Assembly: GCA_963678675.1 (NCBI GenBank)
Contig: OY783191.1
Span: 26,742,955 to 26,806,954 of the forward strand
Direction: 5' to 3'
DNA: 64,000 nucleotides
Source of the DNA: Xiphydria camelus
Taxonomy: Eukaryota > Arthropoda > Insecta > Hymenoptera > Xiphydriidae
Part shown: one piece after another, positions 1-11,558 of the stretch
How the letters are laid out: the number at the start of each line of letters is the position of its first letter
Position numbering within the stretch: position 1 is the stretch's first letter
Notes under the pieces: generated by a model
Told to the model about the DNA's origin: nothing
The model's input: the letters and a program-made list of their open reading frames with translations, nothing else
Databases searched by the model: none
Translations under genes and position numbers: made by a program

Positions 1-1872
1 ATCAATAAATAAATTCACGCAAACAATAGCACCTTAGAGGGTGGTTTCTTAAATTAGGAAAGTTTAGGCGACGGTTTGGAGTACGCTAGCCCGATACAGT
101 ACAAAGTAGAGTTGGAAAGGAGCACGCGGAAAGTGAAGATGAGAACGAAAATCTGACATGTGGGAAGATGGGAGTAGGTCCGGAGCTAAGAAAACAAATC
201 GACGAAGGGGAAATTGGATGATCGAATGAAATAAATTTACCTACACGCAACATGAGGTTGGTTTCAAGAGGATAAAGGCTGTTATCTGATGGCATTAAAC
301 GCCTCGATTGCTGATGTTTTTTTTAGACATTTAATACGTAAATACCAGAACGTGACCAAGAGAATACGTGATCACAAATTCCCTACGGCCTCCGCCGATA
401 GCGCAGGAGATAGACAATCACGTAATAGATTTGGTAAAGCTAAGGCCAGTTGATACGATGTTAAGAGCTTACAAGGCATGCACACCTAACAACGAACAAG
501 CGAAGAAAGCGATTTCTAGAAGTACTCTAATATCAGGTATGTAATTCTCAACTCCATCGTTTTGCTAACACACTGTCTGCAATAATTAAAAGACGTGAAG
601 GATAATTTAAAACTGACTATTTTATATGATACAGTAACGAAATTACATCTCTGGAATTTGAATTGGAATTACTATTTCATCGATTAACGAAGTTAAAATC
701 CTGACAAGAGCACTCCAGCTGCCAGGTCGGACGCTATTTCCGAGGAAGCATTAAATATTTTGATACTTGACATTACTGTCCCGTCGATTGATCAAGACAA
801 CTTCCGATGATAAGGTCGACAGTGTTAATAATGAGTTTAATCGTAACTTTAATGATACAATAATTGTAAAAGCATTTAATTCTATCATTATTTTATCAAA
901 GATATTTCATTGATACTCATCACGGCATGCATTAAATAGAGTTTGCGAATAAAAGAAAAGGGTCAGCATTACAAGAGTTTCATGAATCGTATTAATTATG
1001 CGTCTCGCTCGAACTTCCAACGTCCCACCCGATTACTGCTGCTGTGTATATGTAGATTTCCGCGTCTGATGTCCATCGACTAATTTTCCTCAGGATAGGA
1101 TAGGAGTTACATCCGAACATTTTTGCTTGGTGTTGTAACGTTAAAGTAATGGGTTCATTTTAACGATTTACTGTCAATTGTTAGCTACTCCAGTATGGAG
1201 TATTACCAGGAGATGCCACGTGGAGGCCAATTGACACGTTACATGAATTTCGTACGATCTGCTCATGAATTTGTAAGGTTTTACGAATTCCATGTAACTT
1301 CATCTCCCACCGTACCATTCTCACTGTAACTCGGAAAGCCGAATGTTCTTGTTGCGGCTTCAAGGGCAGTCGGTCATTGTTGCCGTGGAAACCGTATGAT
1401 TACATCAAGTGTTCCATATGACCTCTTTCTATTTTCTTGTCGGCACTGCATTCGCACACGTCGCACAAGGTTCCGCTGTGTGTTGCCAAGCATATCTTCA
1501 AGTATCGCAGTGCGCTCTTCTCTGATGCATGCTTTAAGGTGTTCGATATTTTGAATCAGCCGCCGCTCGTCGAAAACCTTCATCTTGAAGTAACCCCACA
1601 AGAAGAAGTCGAGGGGAGTTAGATCCGGAGATCTAGGTGGCCACTCCCTGGGTGCTCTCAAGCCGATCCAACGTGCGCCGAAAACGTCATTCAATAGCTG
1701 AGTCACCATTCTGCTTGAATGCGCTGTGCACCGTCATGCTGGAATATGACTGGTTGATCTTCAGCGACTTCTAGAGGGGCCGGCAAAATTTGATTTTCCA
1801 GCATATCGAAATAGGTCTGGGAATTTAAATTTCCATCGATGAGAGAGAAGATGGGCCCGATGATCCGGTCCT
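1..1872 (-). mobile_element. Arm A1 of DNA transposon family A
   Basis: The whole stretch is the reverse complement of 7712-9541, with small indels, so the window opens inside a transposon copy in minus orientation. A third copy lies at 55780-57127 in the same orientation as this arm. The arm ends inside a transposase fragment near 1860-1872, where similarity to the plus-strand copy stops. Positions 1-1370 have no convincing coding sequence and form the long 3' noncoding part of the element. The copy probably continues left of the window. Confidence 0.8.
1374..1872 (-). pseudogene. IS630/Tc1/mariner-like transposase, C-terminal fragment
   Basis: This is the C-terminal half of a DDE transposase. 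The visible motifs are IFQHDG, with the second catalytic Asp, and SPDLTPLDFFLWG, with the third. It matches the plus-strand fragment at 7712-8180 almost residue for residue. An indel near 1703-1720, just after HDG, shifts the frame, so the two halves read in different frames. Upstream of about 1872 the reading differs from the plus-strand copy, so the N-terminal half is missing here. It is non-functional as it stands. The family assignment rests on the motifs only. Confidence 0.82.
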
Positions 1873-2001
1873 CCGGATCGTGGAAGAGGATATGCAACAG
1901 TCGATAACGGGAATTTCGAGACGTAGGTACAGGAATTCGCAAAGAGAGTGTGCTAGAGTGCTCCGTTTAAACAAGATCCGAAATTATTATACAAGGCGCA
2001 G

Positions 2002-2269
2002 GTGCATCAAGCACTGCCTCGCCACAACGATCGCGAACGAAGATTGACATTTTGCCGGTCAATGATGGAGCAGCTCGAGAGGAATCCTGATTATATGAAG
2101 ACCATCTGCTTCACGGACGAATGTACGTTTTTTGTAAATGGGAGCATATGCTCCCATTTCTACCGATACTGGTGCGCCAGGAACCCGCACGTCGTCCGTG
2201 AGCAGAACCACCAGAATGAGGAGAAAGTCAATGTTTGGGCGGGGATATGGAGAACGGATCATCGGGCCC

Positions 2270-2273
<4 letters not shown>
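2002..2273 (+). pseudogene. Transposase N-terminal/middle fragment, split by a LINE
   Basis: The reading frame contains ICFTDECTFFVNG, with the likely first catalytic Asp, and NVWAGIW, a block that precedes the second Asp in mariner-like transposases. It breaks at the (CT)n tract, and the matching C-terminal half resumes at 7712 on the same strand, starting at IDGNLNSQTYF. The pair is therefore one transposase interrupted by the LINE at 2318-7658. Arm A1 shows the uninterrupted join, with only a short TC run at that position. The N-terminal DNA-binding part before about 2002 is not recognisable. Confidence 0.8.

Positions 2274-2317
<44 letters not shown>
2273..2317 (+). repeat. (TC)n microsatellite at left LINE boundary
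   Basis: About 22 TC units. The same transposase position in arm A1 has only about three TC units, so the tract has expanded or was brought in with the LINE. Confidence 0.95.
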
Positions 2318-2321
<4 letters not shown>

Positions 2322-2678
2322 TTCCCGTGAGTAAGACTGGTTGTACTGTTTTTCTCTCTGCTCCAATACGGAAATTACCGCTATCTTTGCCCACGGGCAT
2401 TACTACTCCTGATTCATTTGCATGCCTTAAGTTGCAAACTGTTGACCAATTAATCTAAATGCTGGACTAGCCGCTTGAATTCTCTTAAAACGGCTTATAT
2501 TATTGCTTGTGGCTAGAAGTGAGGTTAGATCGCTTGTGCTATATTCGGTAACGGTTCGCTCAGTCCGTAACGGAGTGCTCGACGTCTTCACCGCGGATCA
2601 ACGCCATCTTGTGGACTAAGCATTCATTCAGCAGTCTCACTGACCTCTGCTGGTAAAGCCATTGCCCCCATATATATC

Positions 2679-3713
2679 ATGGATGCTCGTTTGCAATGCG
2701 CAACTAGATCCTCTGGATCTACTAAATCCACCAGATCAACTCGATCAACAAGTACAAATATTCTCAAGAGCCCTTCTACGAGTGACGCTGATAACTGCCC
2801 ATCTAAACCTGGACGTGACGCAGATTCAGAGCTAATGGCAAGCTTGCGACGGATCGAAAATAAGCTCAACACTGATTTGCCATCCATGGACTCCAAGTTG
2901 GATATGGTCTGCTGTGAAATAGGCGCTCTCAAGGCAACAACGGCCAGACTCTCGCAGAAGAATGTTGACCTTAAGCAGGCGTTGAGCAAGCTAGAAGCCA
3001 GAATGGATACTCTCGCGTCTGCCAGCACTCCTGAGGCTAACCCGACTGACGTCTACTGCTCGATCGAGCGGATTACTGCTGCTACCAACATTGGCACCCT
3101 CCTATCGTAACGTACTCTGGCTAGACAAGCTAATAACACTGAACTTGTTATTTCTGGCATTCCTGCAAACGGACTGACACCTGAGATTGCTTTCCGATTC
3201 TTTCTCGGTATAATTAGCCTACTGAAAGTGGAGCTGGTGGCTGATGATTTTACCGGCAATAGACTGCTGTGTAAAACTTCAATTGCCACAGATACTACTT
3301 CAGGTACACCCGCTACAGCTGCTACTCCTGGTGGAGCTAAAAGCCCAGCCAAAATCTCGTTTGCCGTGGTATGCAAAGACCCTAGTGCAGTAAGAAAGAT
3401 CATCTCTGCCAAACGGAAATTTGGCGCACTAAAATATGCTAAAGTCATTGACTCTATGACCGGGCAAAGCTGCTTCATCTCTCCCGTGGACGCCGGAGAC
3501 CCCACTATCTATGTCAATGAGATGTTACCCGGACACGTCTTTCGTCTTTTTACTGAGGCTAAATCGGCACTGAGATCGGCTGGCTTTAAGTATGTGTGGT
3601 CCTCGTCAGGTATGGTTATGACCAAGTACGCGGACGGTGGGCTCATTCATACCATCACAAATAAAGACGACATACCGAAGGTCAGCAACTTGTACACTTC
3701 TCGCTCCAATTGA
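2679..3713 (+). pseudogene. LINE ORF1 (coiled coil + Baculo_FP-like domain)
   Basis: This is the ORF1 protein expected to coat LINE RNA. It starts at ATG 2679. Residues 1-40 are Ser/Thr-rich (STKSTRSTRST), and residues about 50-110 look like a coiled coil. The C-terminal part contains IYVNEMLPGHVF, GFKYVWSSSG and a late NKDDI, the pattern of the baculovirus FP protein C-terminal domain found in many CR1/L2/Jockey-type ORF1 proteins. One in-frame TAA at 3108-3110 breaks it, and the same frame then runs on to TGA at 3711-3713. ORF2 follows in the same frame with no gap. Confidence 0.8.
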
Positions 3714-6590
3714 CTCTCCGACTCCAACTTAATCACTCGTAAACCTGCTAATACAGTTCAACCAAGTAACTTCAAGGCCTGCTGCCTAAATACAAATTCT
3801 CTTCGTGCCCATCTTGACGTGTTAAAGATTTACATTGACTCCAACCCTGATTGCCTGATTATTGCCGTCACGGAAACCTGGTTGAGTGACGCAATTCCCT
3901 CCGCGGTCATTGCCCTCCCTGGCTATAACTTTGTACGGCATGACAGAAATGTCAACGGCGGTGGTGTCGGGCTCTACATTCATGAATCACTGATTTTTAA
4001 AGTCATCTCTAAATCTGATACATCCTGGTCTGGCAAACCTGGTGCTCCGGAATTTATTTGCTGCGATGTTGGAGGGCCGAAGACTGAACTCATATTTGTA
4101 GCCATTGTATACCGTCCTCCGCATGCTCCGTTTACCGGACCTCGAGACCTAGGGCTCGAAATTGCCGATGCCATGGATGGGCGCAGTCATAAAATCATCA
4201 TGGGAGACTTCAACGCGGATCAACTATCCAACAACGGAGACGCTCAGTACATCAGAACTCTGACGAAAGACCTTTCACTTAAATTAGTCAACCACGGCTT
4301 CACCCATGTGACTGAGTCCTCCTCCACCTGGCTCGATCTCTATCTGGTTGATGAATCAGACGGGATTACGAGTTATGGCAAGTCTGATTTCCCACTGGGT
4401 GCCGGGCACCACCTCATCTACGTGGAGATTGAAACACTTCAGATCCGTCCGGTCACTAAGTTTATCACTACTCGTCGAATGGGTAATATTCAAGATGCTG
4501 AAAGCGAACTCAACATCATCGACTGGTCTGCTTTAGTTGATGAAGCCGCATCTATAGACGAAGCTCTGGACAGCGTCCATCAGCATTTCTTTGCCGCAGT
4601 CGATCGCGCTGCTCCCATCTCTAAGATCCGGATCAACTCCACCAGCCGTGCACCATGGCTGACACCCGCGTTGAAGTCCTCGGAGTGAGCAGTTCGGACC
4701 ATTTATCGGCGTTGGAGGCGCAATCGTCGTGAGAGTGACCTAGCTTCATATCGGCATGAACGTAGAAAGAGGCTCGAGGAACTCACTGAGGTTCGGATCG
4801 GCTACTTCAAGTCACGTTTGCAGGGCCTCTCCAATACACAAACTTGGCAGGCGTTGAGAAACCTTGGACTTATCAAACCGCGTATCACCCATCCGCTTGC
4901 CGTTGACGCCGAAACACTTAACTCCCGCTTTGCTTCCATTTCCACTTCTTCGACTTCTCATGTGAGTGCTGCGAAACTGGCCGATGCTCCGAACGCGCTG
5001 ATGCAGCGTCCACCACTGGTGATTGTCAACGTCACCAATGGCGAAATAACTAAAGCTGTTAACAATCTGCACTCAAATTCACAAGGTGTTGACGGAATCA
5101 ATCTTAAACTCATCCGCAGCTTGGGCAACATTACAACTGCCTTCTGCCAGGCCATCCTCAACCGTTCGATCAGTGAGAGTTGCTTTCCCAGTGCCTGGAA
5201 GAAATCTATTATCCTCCCGATCAATAAAGTCCCAGCCCTATCGATAACTAATGACTATCGACCCATTTCGCTGCTGCCCATACTGAGTAAGGTCTTTGAA
5301 AGACTAATCTACAACCAAGTTATCGCATATATCAATCTACACGACCTCTTAGATCCGTTCCAGTGTGGTTTCCGCGCTGGTCATAGCACCCAAACGGCCT
5401 TGGTTAAACTTGTCAACGACATCAGGCACAGTATGGACAAGAGGCAAGTCATGGTGCTGGTACTGTTCGACTTTTTCAAGGCCTTTGACACAGTCTCGCA
5501 TGGTTTGCTATTACTCAAACTTAAGCGTCTGGGCTTTGCTGATGACACTGTCCGATGGTTCGCGTCGTATCTGCAGGGACGATGGCAGGCAATTAAAAAA
5601 TCTGATGGCACTCTCACTGGCTGGCAGGCCACCAACACTGGAGTTCCGCAGAGCTCAGTTCTAGGTCCGCTGCTTTTTTCTATCTTCATTAATGACATTG
5701 GGTCAGTCATCAAAAATGCAAAGAGGCTAATTTACGCGGACGATCTACAAATCTATCGGAGCTGTCCCCCTGAAGAGATTGATAGTTGTATCATGAGTCT
5801 CAACGACGACATCGACAGAATTAAACGATGGGCTAGTGTCAACTCGCTGAACCTCAACATCAACAAAACAAAAGCGATTATTCTTGGAAATAAGCGATTC
5901 ATTAACTCGCTTAAATCCTCGGATCTTCCACCATTAGGTTGCAACTCTGAGCGTATACCCTTTGTTGACTCTGTCAAAAACCTCGGTATTATTATCGACT
6001 CCAAACTCACTTTCAAAGAGCACGTTCAACATGTCACCTCCAAAGTCAACCGAGCCTTCTACCAACTGCAGCAAATGAGGCCATATACCAATACAGACCT
6101 ACGGAAAACTTTGATTAACTCTCTGATTTTACCTCATTTAGAATACTGCTCAATTGTTCTTAATGGCTGTGGAGCCACCCTTGACCTCAAGCTACAACGA
6201 CTCGTAAACCGTGGTATTCGCTACATCTTTGGACTGCCACGCGATACCTCAATCAGCTCCTACAGAATCAAGCTTGGCTGGCTGACAGTTGAAAATCGGC
6301 GCAAACTACACCTGGCAATCCTCACTTACAAGGTTCTCAACACGAGGCAACCTGAATTCCTAGCCGATTTGCTCTTTTACTACACCACACGAGCTACCAG
6401 TCGTTCTACACATGCCCTTACGCTAACTACTCCTCCTCATCGGACCGACTCTTACAAAGCTTCCTTCGCCGTTGCTGCCCCCTACGTGTGGAATGCCTTC
6501 CCTAGGGAAGTTCTCGAGGCTCTCTCACTCGGCTCCTTTAAGAGTAAAGCTCAACAGTGGCTACTGGATGCGGATAGAAACCGTAGTTAA
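3714..6590 (+). pseudogene. LINE ORF2: endonuclease-reverse transcriptase
   Basis: The reading frame continues directly after the ORF1 TGA, with no ATG before the endonuclease domain. The apurinic-endonuclease part covers about 3765-4560 with VTETWLS, IIMGDFNAD and a late GAGHH, where SDH is usual. The reverse transcriptase covers about 5030-5950 with NDYRPISLLP, FKAFDTVSH, GVPQSSVLGPLLF and the catalytic YADD. A C-terminal region typical of CR1/L2 follows (AAPYVWNAFPREV). One in-frame TGA at 4686-4688 separates the endonuclease and RT parts. Two usually conserved positions look changed: FDFF where FDxS is usual, and PQSS where PQGS is usual. Without the stop the protein would be about 960 residues, normal for this class. 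Confidence 0.88.
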
Positions 6591-6679
6591 TTACCAATAG
6601 ACAATATTTAAGTTAATTGTCAATATTCTATGTCTTCACCTTGAGATACTGCTTGTTGATTTGACTACTTCCTACTTAT

Positions 6680-7555
6680 TTTGTTTAATTGATTTTACTT
6701 AAATGTTTTGTTTACCAGCGTGTTTATATCATTATATTATGTACACTATTACTTGTTATTATACTCACCCTATCACTTGTTATCATACTTAAACTTTTAT
6801 TCTGTTACTATGCTTACACTACGCCCACGGTATTTTTTGCATACTCGCTTATATTATTATTACTCATTATGCTTTATACCTCTGCGCTGCAGCTGTTCGA
6901 TTTGGTATTGTTTAATTGTTTTTACTTAACTGTTTTGTTTATCTGCGTGTTTACGATTGTTAACTTTAAATGAGAGAGAATGTTTATTCATTATGCTTAC
7001 ACTATTACTATTTTATTGCGGTTATACTTTCTATGTACCCGCTTAAAGTGAAAAGGTGAAACTATGCTTGCACTATGCCCACGCTATTTTTTACATACTC
7101 GCTTATATTATTATTACTCGTTAGCTTTATACCTCTGCGCTGCAGCTGTTCGATTTGGTATTGTTTAATTGTTTTTACTTAACTGTTTTATTTATCTGCG
7201 TGTTTACGATTGTTAACTTTAAATGAGAGAGAATGCTTATTCATTATGCTTACATTATACTATTTTATTGCGCTTATACTTTCTATGTATCCGCTTAAAG
7301 TGAAAAGGTGAAACTATGCTTGCACTATGCCCACGTTTTTTTTACATACTCGCTTATATTATTATTACTCGTTATGCTTTATACCCCTGCGCTGCTGCTG
7401 TTTGATTTTGGTATTGTTTAATTGATTTTACTTAACTGTTTTGTTTATCTGCGTGTTTACGATTGTTAACTTTTAAATGAGAGAGAACGCTTTTCATTAT
7501 GCTTACACTATTACTATTTTATTGCGCTTATACTTTCTATGTACCCGCTTAAAGT
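6680..7555 (+). repeat. ~254-bp tandem repeat in LINE 3' UTR
   Basis: Units begin at about 6811, 7065 and 7317, each opening with TGCTTRCACTAYGCCCACG and including CGTGTTTACGATTGTTAAC. A partial unit precedes them at 6680-6810. The repeats are AT-rich, and their short ORFs are by-products of the repeat. Confidence 0.88.
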
Positions 7556-7655
7556 CTATTATATTTGCTTACGTTATTTTAAAATTGTATACTATATGCT
7601 TGCCCTGATTTCAGGGCATTATGATTTGTTCTATTTGAACAATAAACATTTTCAT

Positions 7656-7658
<3 letters not shown>

Positions 7659-7712
<54 letters not shown>
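7659..7712 (+). repeat. (TC)n microsatellite at right LINE boundary
   Basis: About 27 TC units directly after the LINE 3' end and directly before ATCGATGG, the resumption of the split transposase. It pairs with the tract at 2273-2317. Confidence 0.95.
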
Positions 7713-7715
<3 letters not shown>

Positions 7716-8180
7716 GATGGAAATTTAAATTCCCAGACCTATTTCAATATGCTGGAAAATCAAATTTTGCCGGCTCTTCTTGAAGTCGCTGAAGATCAAC
7801 CAGTCATATTCCAGCATGACGGTGTACCAGCGCATTCAAGCCGAATGGTGACACAGCTGTTGAATGACGTTTTCGGCGCACGGTGGATCGGCTTGAGAGC
7901 ACCCAGGGAGTGGCCACCTAGATCTCCGGATCTAACTCCCCTCGACTTCTTCTTGTGGAGTTACTTGAAAATGAAGGTTTTCGACGAGCGGCGGCCGATT
8001 CAAAACATCGAACACCTTAAAGCACGTATCAGAGAAGAGTGCGCTGCGATACCTGCAGATATGCTTGGCAACACACAGCAGAGCCTTGTGCGACGTGTGC
8101 GAATGCAGTGCCGACAAGAAAATAGAAAGAGGTCATATGGAACACTTGATGTAATCATACGGTTTCCACAGCAACAATGA
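7712..8180 (+). pseudogene. Transposase C-terminal half (DDE catalytic region)
   Basis: The open frame contains NLNSQTYFNMLENQ, IFQHDGVPAH and SPDLTPLDFFLW, followed by a basic tail (RVRMQCRQENRKRS) and a stop at 8178-8180. Counting from the Asp of HDG to the Asp of TPLD gives 41 residues between them, which would fit the DD41D spacing reported for the rosa group of the IS630/Tc1/mariner superfamily. That placement is an inference from spacing alone. The N-terminal half is at 2002-2273, on the far side of the LINE. The C-terminal frame is clean, unlike the copy at 1374-1872. Confidence 0.83.
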
Positions 8181-9541
8181 CCGACTGCCCTTGAAGCCGC
8201 AACAAGAACATTCGGCTTTCCGAGTCACAGCGAGAACGGTAGGGTGGGAAATGAAGTTACATGGAATTTTTTCGTAAAAACTTACAAATTCATGAGGAGA
8301 TCGTACGAAATTCATGTAACGTGTCAATTGGCCTCCACGTGGCATCTCCTGGTAATACTCCATACTGGAGTAGCTAACAATTGACAGTAAATCGTTAAAA
8401 TGAACCCATTACTTTAACGTTACAACACCAAGCAAAAATGTTCGGATGTAACTCCTATCCTATCCTGAGGAAAATTAGTCGATGGACATCAGACGCGGAA
8501 ATCTACATACACACAGCAGCAGTAATCGGGTGGGACGTTGGAAGTTCGAGCGAGACGCATAATTAATACGATTCATGAAACTCTTGTAATGCTGACCCTT
8601 TTCTTTTATTCGCAAACTCTATTTAATGCATGCCGTGATGAGTATCAATGAAATATCTTTGATAAAATAATGATAGAATTAAATGCTTTTACAATTATTG
8701 TATCATTAAAGATACGATTAAACTCATTATTAACACTGTCGACCTTATCATTGGAAGTTGTCTTGATCAATCGACGGGACAGTAATGTCAAGTATCAAAA
8801 TATTTAATGCTTCCTCGGAAATAGCGTCCGACCTGGCAGCTGGAGTGCTCTTGTCAGGATTTTAACTTCGTTAATCGATGAAATAGTAATTCCAATTCAA
8901 ATTCCAGAGATGTAATTTCGTTACTGTATCATATAAAATAGTCAGTTTTAAATTATCCTTCACGTCTTCTAATTATTGCAGACAGTGTGTTAGCAAAACG
9001 ATGGAGTTGAGAATTACATACCTGATATTAGAGTCTTCGCTTCTTCGTTGTTAGGTGTGCATGCCTTGTAAGCTCTTAATATCGTATCAACTGGCCTTAG
9101 CTTTACCAAATCTATTACGTGATTGTCTATCTCCTGCGCTATCGGCGGAGGCCGTAGGGAATTTGTGATCACGTATTCTCTTGGTCACGTTCTGGTATTT
9201 ACGAATTAAATGTCTAAAAAAAAACATCAGCAATCGAGGCGTTTAATGCCATCAGATAACAGCCTTTATCCTCTTGAAACCAACCTCATGTTGCGTGTAG
9301 GTAAATTTCCTTCATTCGATTATCCAATTTCCTCTTCGTTGATTTGTTTTCTTAGCTCCGGACCTACTCCCATCTTCCCACACATGTCAGGTTTTCGTTC
9401 TCGTCTTCACTTTCCGCGTGCTCCTTTTCCAACTCCACTTTGTACTGTATCGGGCTAGCGTACTCCAAACCGTCGCCTAAACTTTCCTAATTTAAGAAAC
9501 CACCCTCTGGTGCTATTGTCTGCGTGAATTTATTTATTGAT
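8181..9541 (+). mobile_element. Arm A2, noncoding 3' part of transposon A
   Basis: This is the reverse complement of 1-1370 and of 55780-57127. I see no coding sequence. The conservation of this 1.35-kb noncoding stretch across three copies shows that it belongs to the mobile unit. Confidence 0.8.
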
Positions 9542-10100
9542 TAGCCGACTTTGGCACGGAATAAAATTAATTTTTACTCATTCAAATATTCTAAATCGTC
9601 TCGAAACAAGACTAAACGCTTTGATCGTGTTACGTACTGTAATTGGGATAACGCCTGATGCAATACTTCCGGCTGTTCTTGCTGCTGCTGAGCATTACCC
9701 GAAGAATCCGACGAGAGGTCCCTATGACTTGGAGGATTTCTTCTTTCCTCGCTGACGGTTGACATTCTCGTTTTTCAGGTTCTGTAAGCGCGGAAGACAA
9801 GCAATTGGCAATCATAACAGCCCTGTTCCTTCAGAAAGATTCGGGAATTTCACCGAAGAAACCCGAATGATTATTTCTTATCACTACTATAAAATTACTC
9901 AACATTATTCGAATACTCACGATTTTAGGGTTACACGAAAAGCTTTGATCTCCCAAATTGACAGCTATCGGGAAATCAGACATTTGACACTTTTCACTTT
10001 TATGCAGCGCACTCTGTTGAACCCAACTCTAACTATCACTGCCGAAGTCAAATTTCAGGTCACAGTGCCCCTGTTGCGGTTGCCGTCAGACATACGGTAT
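9542..10100 (+). mobile_element. Outer segment of transposon A, ending in TATACCG-type terminus
   Basis: This matches 55217-55780 in reverse orientation, continuing the A2/A3 homology. It contains the subterminal motif TGCCGAAGTC near 10040 and ends with AGACATACGGTATG near 10090-10104, the same terminus seen on several MITEs in this window (18935, 19084, 36215). Short ORFs occur on both strands, but none resembles a known protein. Confidence 0.65.
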
Positions 10101-10497
10101 GTCCACCAGAATACCGAATGTCGCACGGGAAACTGATCAGGCGGGGGCCTTCTGAATTTCTCTGAATTTGACTTCGGCAGTGCAATTTATGAATCACTCT
10201 AGCACCGTCCAAGTACTACCAATTATTCAGTATAGTTGACAAAATATGAAAACTTAAACGCGGCAAGTTCTTTTTTATGAAAATTTTTTTATAAATTTTT
10301 TTAGTCGAATTTTTTAGTAACTTGATTTAGAATAATTTTCCTTTCAAATGATGCCTTTTACTTTTTACATATAAATCTTGAACATGGCGATCTTAATTGA
10401 TTTCAAATCTTTTTTGGAGAGTATTTTACGTATCAATTTTTGTTGGCACTGAATGAACATGCCTCGTTTTTTTACAGAGAATCTGTTTTTGTGGGGC
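10101..10497 (+). repeat. Repeat A', duplicated at 57361-57752
   Basis: It starts with ATACCGAATGTCGCACGGG and includes TTTGACTTCGGCAGTGCAAT. A second copy in the same orientation lies at 57361-57752. The terminus and the CTTCGGCAGT motif relate it to family A. Confidence 0.75.
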
Positions 10498-10974
10498 ATT
10501 CATTTACGACCTACACACACATTCATTTCTCTATCAAAAAATTGAAATGTAATGGCGAATTCTGCTGGACTGCCCTAGTATGCATTAAGTGCAGTTCGGC
10601 TGAATTTGCTATAATGGTCTTTACACAATGAAAGGAGTGGGAATTAAGAAATGAAAAATAAGGACTTCAACCAATCACAAAAGGGCATTATATGGATTAA
10701 GTAGTAAGGAATAAGATTCCGACTAGTCTTTTCATTGTGTAATGGGCTGACGACTATACCCTGGGGAAAAAAAAGTGAACAGGAAATGTGCTGAAAGGTC
10801 GCAGATCCAAACGTTCGAAAAGTGTTCACCAAGCATTAACGGAATGTACATTTTTCACTCAAGAAGCGTATTTTGGAACATGAAGTGTAAAGTGTAAGGT
10901 GTAAACCTAATGTTCGCATAGTGTCCATGAAGTATGAGCCCTCTCGTTATGGAAGTGTACCGCAATGTATGTAG
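10498..10974 (+). other. Unassigned noncoding DNA
   Basis: I see no gene, tandem repeat or clear inverted repeat in this stretch. Confidence 0.5.
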
Positions 10975-11204
10975 GTACACCTAGCATTCTGATCGATCCG
11001 CTTTGGGTGACGACACTTCAATCGCGTGACCGTAGCTAAAACATTCGAGTGAATCTTAGTGTTTTGGCACGAAGGATAAATTTGATCGGTGCTTCCTGGC
11101 AAAACAAGAAAATCCACTCGTACCGTTCAACTACAGTCGACTGAATTAAAATAGGTACCATCACACAAAGCGGATCGATCAGAATCATTGACGCTAGGTG
11201 TACA
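10975..11204. mobile_element. Foldback MITE M1
   Basis: An inverted-repeat element of about 230 bp. The left end has GTACACCTAGC and GATCGATCCGCTTTG, and the right end has CAAAGCGGATCGATC and GCTAGGTGTAC. It has no coding capacity. It shares its right border with the next element. Confidence 0.8.
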
Positions 11205-11430
11205 CCTGCGGCCAATGACTCTGATCGATCTGCTTTGTGTGACGGTACTTGATCGAGTCAACCGTAGCAAAACGGTTCGACCGAATTTTATTACTTTGCC
11301 ATGAGAGCTAAAGTTTATCGGTCTTTTATGGCAAAGCAATAAGATTCGCTCACATCATTTAGCTATAGTCGACTCGATAAAGTACCGTCATCTAAAGCAA
11401 GTTGATCAAAATCATTGACCGCAGGTGTAC
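11200..11430. mobile_element. Foldback MITE M2, head-to-tail with M1
   Basis: Related to M1 but diverged. The left arm carries GTACACCTGCGG and GATCGATCTGCTTTG, and the right arm carries GACCGCAGGTGTAC. The internal block GTACTTGATCGAGTCAACCG is mirrored by CGACTCGATAAAGTACCG. The two elements abut at 11200-11205. Confidence 0.78.
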
Positions 11431-11558
11431 ACTAATCCAACTTAGAGGTATTTCAAAACTTATTGAACAACGTTACATTCATATCTCACTGCGAATGACA
11501 ATAATTTAAATTCAGCATCGACAATTTGACGGCACAAAAGTATCAACAGTTCACCTAG

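Larger units (their letters stand above)
2318..7658 (+). mobile_element. CR1/L2-like non-LTR retrotransposon
   Basis: A 5.3-kb LINE with about 0.36 kb of 5' UTR, ORF1 (coiled coil plus a baculovirus FP-like C-terminal domain), ORF2 (AP endonuclease plus reverse transcriptase), and a 3' UTR of about 1 kb containing 254-bp tandem repeats. It ends after an AATAAA-containing stretch near 7641. Both ends abut (TC)n tracts rather than a poly-A tail and a unique TSD, so the insertion site was TC-rich. It sits inside a transposase ORF. Each ORF has only one internal stop, so the copy is fairly young. The exact 5' end is uncertain. Confidence 0.85.

Noticed and set aside
6689..6973. 94-codon hydrophobic ORF resembling a membrane protein
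   Set aside because: It lies in AT-rich tandem repeats of the LINE 3' UTR; hydrophobicity follows from T-rich codons.
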